This document shows positions 15,351 to 18,003 of a DNA stretch of 18,003 nt, piece by piece. The position numbers and the translations under genes were made by a program. The notes beneath the pieces were generated by a model. That model saw only the letters and a program-made list of their open reading frames with translations, was not told the DNA's origin and made no database searches. Origin of the DNA: Streptococcaceae bacterium AM104-57 (GTDB taxonomy: Bacteria > Bacillota > Bacilli > Lactobacillales > Streptococcaceae); NCBI GenBank assembly GCA_027659245.1, contig JAQDPW010000032.1:1-18003 (forward strand). Reading direction: 5' to 3'. Positions within the stretch are counted from its first letter, which is position 1. The number at the start of each line of letters is the position of its first letter.

Positions 15351-15406
15351 AGAGTTCTCGGCCACAAAAAAGCTAGATATTCCCAATTGTAGAACTCTAG
15401 CTTTTT
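15351..15406 (+). promoter_or_regulatory. Terminator hairpin with overlapping alternative stem
   Basis: An 11-bp perfect stem AAAAAGCTAGA (15367-15377) with TCTAGCTTTTT (15396-15406) forms a terminator that could work in either direction. An 8-bp segment AGAGTTCT (15351-15358) is also fully complementary to AGAACTCT (15391-15398), which shares TCT with the terminator arm. The two pairings exclude each other, the layout of an attenuator. It lies just outside the left end of the ISL3 element. Confidence 0.5.
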
Positions 15407-16007
15407 ATAGTGGCTCTATAATATTTGTAGTGGGTAAATCCCCTATGGATCTTATGGAGCCTATTTTGTTGTAGAAAAAAAGTCCCATATGATCTATAAT
15501 GAAAAGCAACCAAACCATCATTAGAAAGAATCATATGGAACAATTACATTTTATCACAAAACTGCTCGATATCAAAGACCCTAATATCCAATTTATGGAT
15601 ATCATCAATAAGGATACACACAAGGAAATCATCGCCAAACTGGACTACGACGCCCCATCTTGCCCTGAGTGCGGAAGTCAAATGAAGAAATATGACTTTC
15701 AAAAACCGTCGAAAATTCCTTACCTCGAAACGACTGGTATGCCTACTAGAATGCTACTTAGAAAGCGTCGATTCAAGTGCTATAACTGTTCAAAAATGAT
15801 GGTCGCTGAAACTTCTATCGTCAAGAAAAATCACCAAATCCCTCGTATCGTCAACCAAAAGATTGCTCAAAAGTTGATTGAAAAGACTTCTATGACCGAT
15901 ATTGCTCATCAGCTGGCCATTTCAACTTCAACTGTCATTCGAACGCTCAATGACTTTCACTTTAAGCATGACTTTAGCCGACTTCCTGAGATTATGTCCT
16001 GGGATGT

Positions 16008-16037
16008 TGAAACAGTCAGGGGAGTGACTGTTTCAAT
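16008..16037. repeat. Small palindrome with AAACAGTC arms, copy 1
   Basis: TTGAAACAGTC pairs perfectly with GACTGTTTCAA around an 8-nt centre. It replaces roughly seven conserved codons of the ISL3 transposase and creates a frameshift. Confidence 0.75.
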
Positions 16038-16248
16038 CGGGAGATGAAGATGAGTTTTATTGCGCAAGATTTTGAAAAGCTCAATATCATCACTATTCTT
16101 GAGGGTAGAACACAAGCTGTCATCCGAAATCATTTTCTTAAATATGATAGAGCCGTCCGATGTCGAGTGAAAATCATTACAATGGATATGTTTAGCCCTT
16201 ATTATGCCTTGGCTAAACAGCTTCGCTTTCGAATTTCCACGCTCAGGC

Positions 16249-16271
16249 TGAAACAGTCTCCCAGACTGTTT
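16249..16271. repeat. Small palindrome with AAACAGTC arms, copy 2
   Basis: AAACAGTCT-ccc-AGACTGTTT, a perfect 9-bp stem with a 3-nt loop. The arms match copy 1, but the loop differs. It sits in a stretch that has replaced the conserved region after LAKQL in the ISL3 transposase. Confidence 0.75.
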
Positions 16272-16462
16272 TACTCCAACATCTTAGCCGTGTGCGTGTT
16301 CAAATCATGAATCAATTCGATAGAAAATCTCATGGATACAAGGCCGTCAAGCGCTACTGGAAGCTCATCCAACAGGATAGTCGTAAATTGAGTGATAAAC
16401 GTTTTTATCGCCCTACTTTTCGTATGCACTTAACGAATAAAGAGATTCTAGACAAGCTTTTA

Positions 16463-17552
16463 TACTCAAACGTTTTCAAAAAGCAACCTTGTCCATTGTC
16501 TGCTGACAGTGGACTTTAAAATACTTTTTTCCAGTCCTTGAATAACTTCTTGAAGCTTATCAATGACAGCTTCCAATGTTTGGAAAGCCTTATTTTTAAA
16601 ACCTCGTTTTCGAATTTCTTTCCAGACTTGTTCAATAGGGTTCATTTCTGGTGTATAAGGTGGGATAAAAGTCAGCTCAATATTATTTGGAATCTCTAAG
16701 GTACTTGATTTATGCCATATAGCATTATCCATGACAAGTAAAATATAGTCATCTGGATAAGCTTGTGAGACTTGCCGTAGAAATTCATTCGTCCACTCAG
16801 TATTGCATCCTCCAGCAATGAGGAAGAAGGAATCACCTGTCTGAGCATCTACTGCCCCATAACAATAGCGATATTCTCGCATATAATGACTAGGAATACT
16901 AGGTCGGATTCCTTGAGGAGCCCAACAAGAACTCATCTTACTGATTCTCCCAAAACCAGCTTCATCTTGGTACATCAAGCGTACTTTGTTATAAGCCCCC
17001 TCCTCTTTAAAGCGCTTACTTAAGGTCTCGAATGTAGATTTTATTTTTAGACGTCTCAATTGTTTGAGCGTCTGCCTTCTTGGGATGTTCAGGTTGAGGA
17101 GTGACTGTTCGCCAACCATGGCGTTTCAGGAGATAATAGAAACCATCGCGTGTAGAAGTGCGACCAATCTCTTTTTGATAGGCTTCAAATAACTGATTGA
17201 CAGTTACAAATTCCCCAGCCTGCGCAGCTTCTATATGACGTTTTAGAAATGCTTGTTCTTCTTCGTAAGTCATATATTCTCGATGACGTCCACCACGGGT
17301 CTCTTGAAGAAGAGCTTCTAAACCAAACTCCTTATATTTTTTCAAATTCCTCCAAACAGTTGTTTTATTGCAATCCAGCAGATCCATGATTTCCTTATAA
17401 CTCTTTCCTTTTGAGCGAAAATAAATAATCTGTAGACGTTTGTGATATTTGGCGTACGATGAATCTCTTAGGAGTTGTTCAATTTTCTGTATTTCTTCGT
17501 TTGTAAGTTTCATAACTACTATTATAAGATGTTTTTTGATTTTAGGCTAGTA
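16463..17552 (-). mobile_element. IS630-family insertion sequence
   Basis: A 1.09-kb element nested in the ISL3 transposase gene. Its ends are imperfect inverted repeats: both begin TACT and share TCAAAAA followed by a CA/CTT-containing stretch. The host sequence TTA (or the TA used by this family, plus one base) is duplicated on either side (16460-16462 and 17553-17555), and removing the element restores the ISL3 coding sequence, so this was a direct insertion without rearrangement. It resembles pneumococcal IS630-Spn1, but the exact name is unverified. Confidence 0.87.
16466..17513 (-). pseudogene. IS630-family transposase in two frames
   Basis: The first frame (17513 down to about 17046) gives an N-terminal helix-turn-helix region with a second winged HTH (MKLTNEEIQKIEQLL… to …KKADAQTIETSKN). 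The second frame carries the catalytic domain with the intact DDE triad: Asp in YQDEAGFGR, Asp in LVMDNAIWH, and Glu in PPYTPEMNPIEQVWKEIRKR. The frames meet at an A5 run (17044-17048); dropping one A joins them as …ETSK-IKSTFETLSKRF. The apparent Met at 17119 is therefore not a true start. It could be an inactivating slip or a programmed frameshift, as known in several IS630 elements. The stop codon lies in the terminal inverted repeat. Confidence 0.85.
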
Positions 17553-17945
17553 TTAAGCTATTCCGAAGACTTAAAATCTCACTATGAACTCTATCAACTC
17601 TTGCTTTTTCACTTTCAGAATAAGGAGCCGGAGAAATTCTTCGGACTCATTGAAGACAATCTTAAGCAGGTTCATCCTCTTTTTCAGACTGTCTTTAAGA
17701 CATTTCTCAAGGACAAAGAGAAAATTGTCAACGCCCTTCAATTGCCCTATTCCAACGGTAAGTTGGAAGCGACTAATAATCTCATTAAACTCATCAAACG
17801 AAATGCCTTTGGTTTTCGGAACTTTGAAAACTTCAAAAAACGGATTTTCATAGCTCTGAATATAAAAATGGAGAGAACAGCGATTGTCCTCTCCAGATGT
17901 TAGCTTTTATTCAACCCACTACAGTTGACAAAGAGCCAATATTTA

Positions 17946-18003
17946 TCGGGAAGACAGGATTCGAACCTGCGACACCTTGGTCCCAAACCAAGTACTCTAC
18001 CAA
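17946..18003 (-). tRNA. tRNA-Pro (UGG), 5' part beyond the window
   Basis: The last 58 bases, read on the - strand, give the 3' three-quarters of a tRNA: part of the D arm (TTGGTAGAGTA), anticodon stem CTTGG/CCAAG with loop TTTGGGA (anticodon TGG, proline), variable loop, T arm CAGGTTCGAATCCTG and acceptor strand CTTCCCG plus discriminator A. CCA is not encoded. The 5' end lies right of the window. Confidence 0.93.

Larger units (their letters stand above)
15535..17903 (+). pseudogene. ISL3-family transposase, multiply disrupted
   Basis: The N-terminal 169 residues (from MEQLHFITKLLD; Zn-finger CPECG…CYNC at about residues 43-90; then an HTH) are intact to …PEIMSWD at about 16000. There the expected EYAFTKG-type segment is replaced by a 30-bp palindrome, shifting the frame. 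Coding resumes as KMSFIAQDFEKL, is lost again at about 16220-16280, where a second palindrome replaces the conserved region after LAKQL, and resumes as RVRVQIMNQF. At 16462 an IS630-family element splits the codons for KLL|SYSED; the C-terminal part runs 17553-17903 to …NIKMERTAIVLSRC. The Met at 15499 lies within the -10 box of the IS promoter and is not the start. Non-functional. Confidence 0.88.
15412..17937 (+). mobile_element. IS1167-like ISL3-family element, interrupted by an IS630-family element
   Basis: Imperfect terminal inverted repeats: the left end begins GGCTCT (15412) and the right end (reverse complement) begins GGCTCT at 17937, both continuing to a shared TGTAGTGGGT. Without the inserted IS630 and its short duplication the element is about 1.43 kb, the size expected for IS1167. 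Its transposase gene is broken in several places, so it cannot move by itself. The bases next to the two ends do not show the 8-bp target duplication usual for ISL3. The right end lies 8 bp from a tRNA-Pro gene. Confidence 0.85.

Noticed and set aside
15499..15534. Upstream Met for the ISL3 transposase
   Set aside because: The codon overlaps the TATAAT of the element's promoter, and the family protein begins MEQLHF at 15535.
17475..17552. Start of a separate 142-residue gene at the right of the IS630 element
   Set aside because: The first 26 codons are IS630 end sequence on the opposite strand; only the part from 17553 is coding, as the C-terminus of the ISL3 transposase.

Overview
The window looks like a chromosomal segment of a Mitis-group Streptococcus (S. 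mitis, S. oralis, S. pneumoniae or a close relative). This is inferred from low-GC DNA with A-rich Shine-Dalgarno starts, a ctsR-clpC pair without mcsA/mcsB, an IS1167-like ISL3 element, an IS630-family element of the pneumococcal kind, a structured intergenic repeat of a type I associate with this group, and a tRNA gene without encoded CCA. No database search was possible, so family names rest on visible motifs and recall.

Layout, left to right. Positions 1-58 are the last bases of an IS630-family copy on the + strand, followed by an unassigned tail and a bidirectional terminator. The - strand then carries a DUF1275/YoaK-type membrane protein and a Ser/Gln-rich lipoprotein with a WalR-like box over its promoter. 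A 76-residue membrane miniprotein lies on the + strand. A three-gene NAD-salvage operon reads nadR, pnuC, then a Nudix/winged-helix (NrtR-like) regulator (5120 down to 2501). Next is the CtsR-autoregulated ctsR-clpC heat-shock operon (8265 down to 5368).

Between ctsR and the thiamine operon (about 8460-10390) is an AT-rich accessory-looking insert. It holds two unrecognised genes that converge and overlap at their stop codons, preceded by a decayed gene tail and orphan hairpins. To its right is a TPP-riboswitch-controlled operon on the - strand: a thiamine-binding-fold protein, an ABC permease, a THI5/NMT1-like lipoprotein and an ATPase, most likely for uptake of thiamine or its pyrimidine precursor. 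A ~180-bp multi-hairpin repeat separates it from a cardiolipin synthase gene.

The right end is an IS nest. An IS1167-like ISL3 element (15412-17937) is interrupted by an IS630-family element (16463-17552), and its transposase is also damaged by two related AAACAGTC-armed palindromes. It ends 8 bp from a tRNA-Pro(UGG) gene that runs off the window. The IS630 end at position 1 is an exact inverted copy of the end at 16463, so the 16.4 kb between them lies between inverted IS copies. The best candidates for something undescribed are the convergent unknown pair and the palindromes inside the ISL3 transposase; no known defence or mobile system could be assigned to either.
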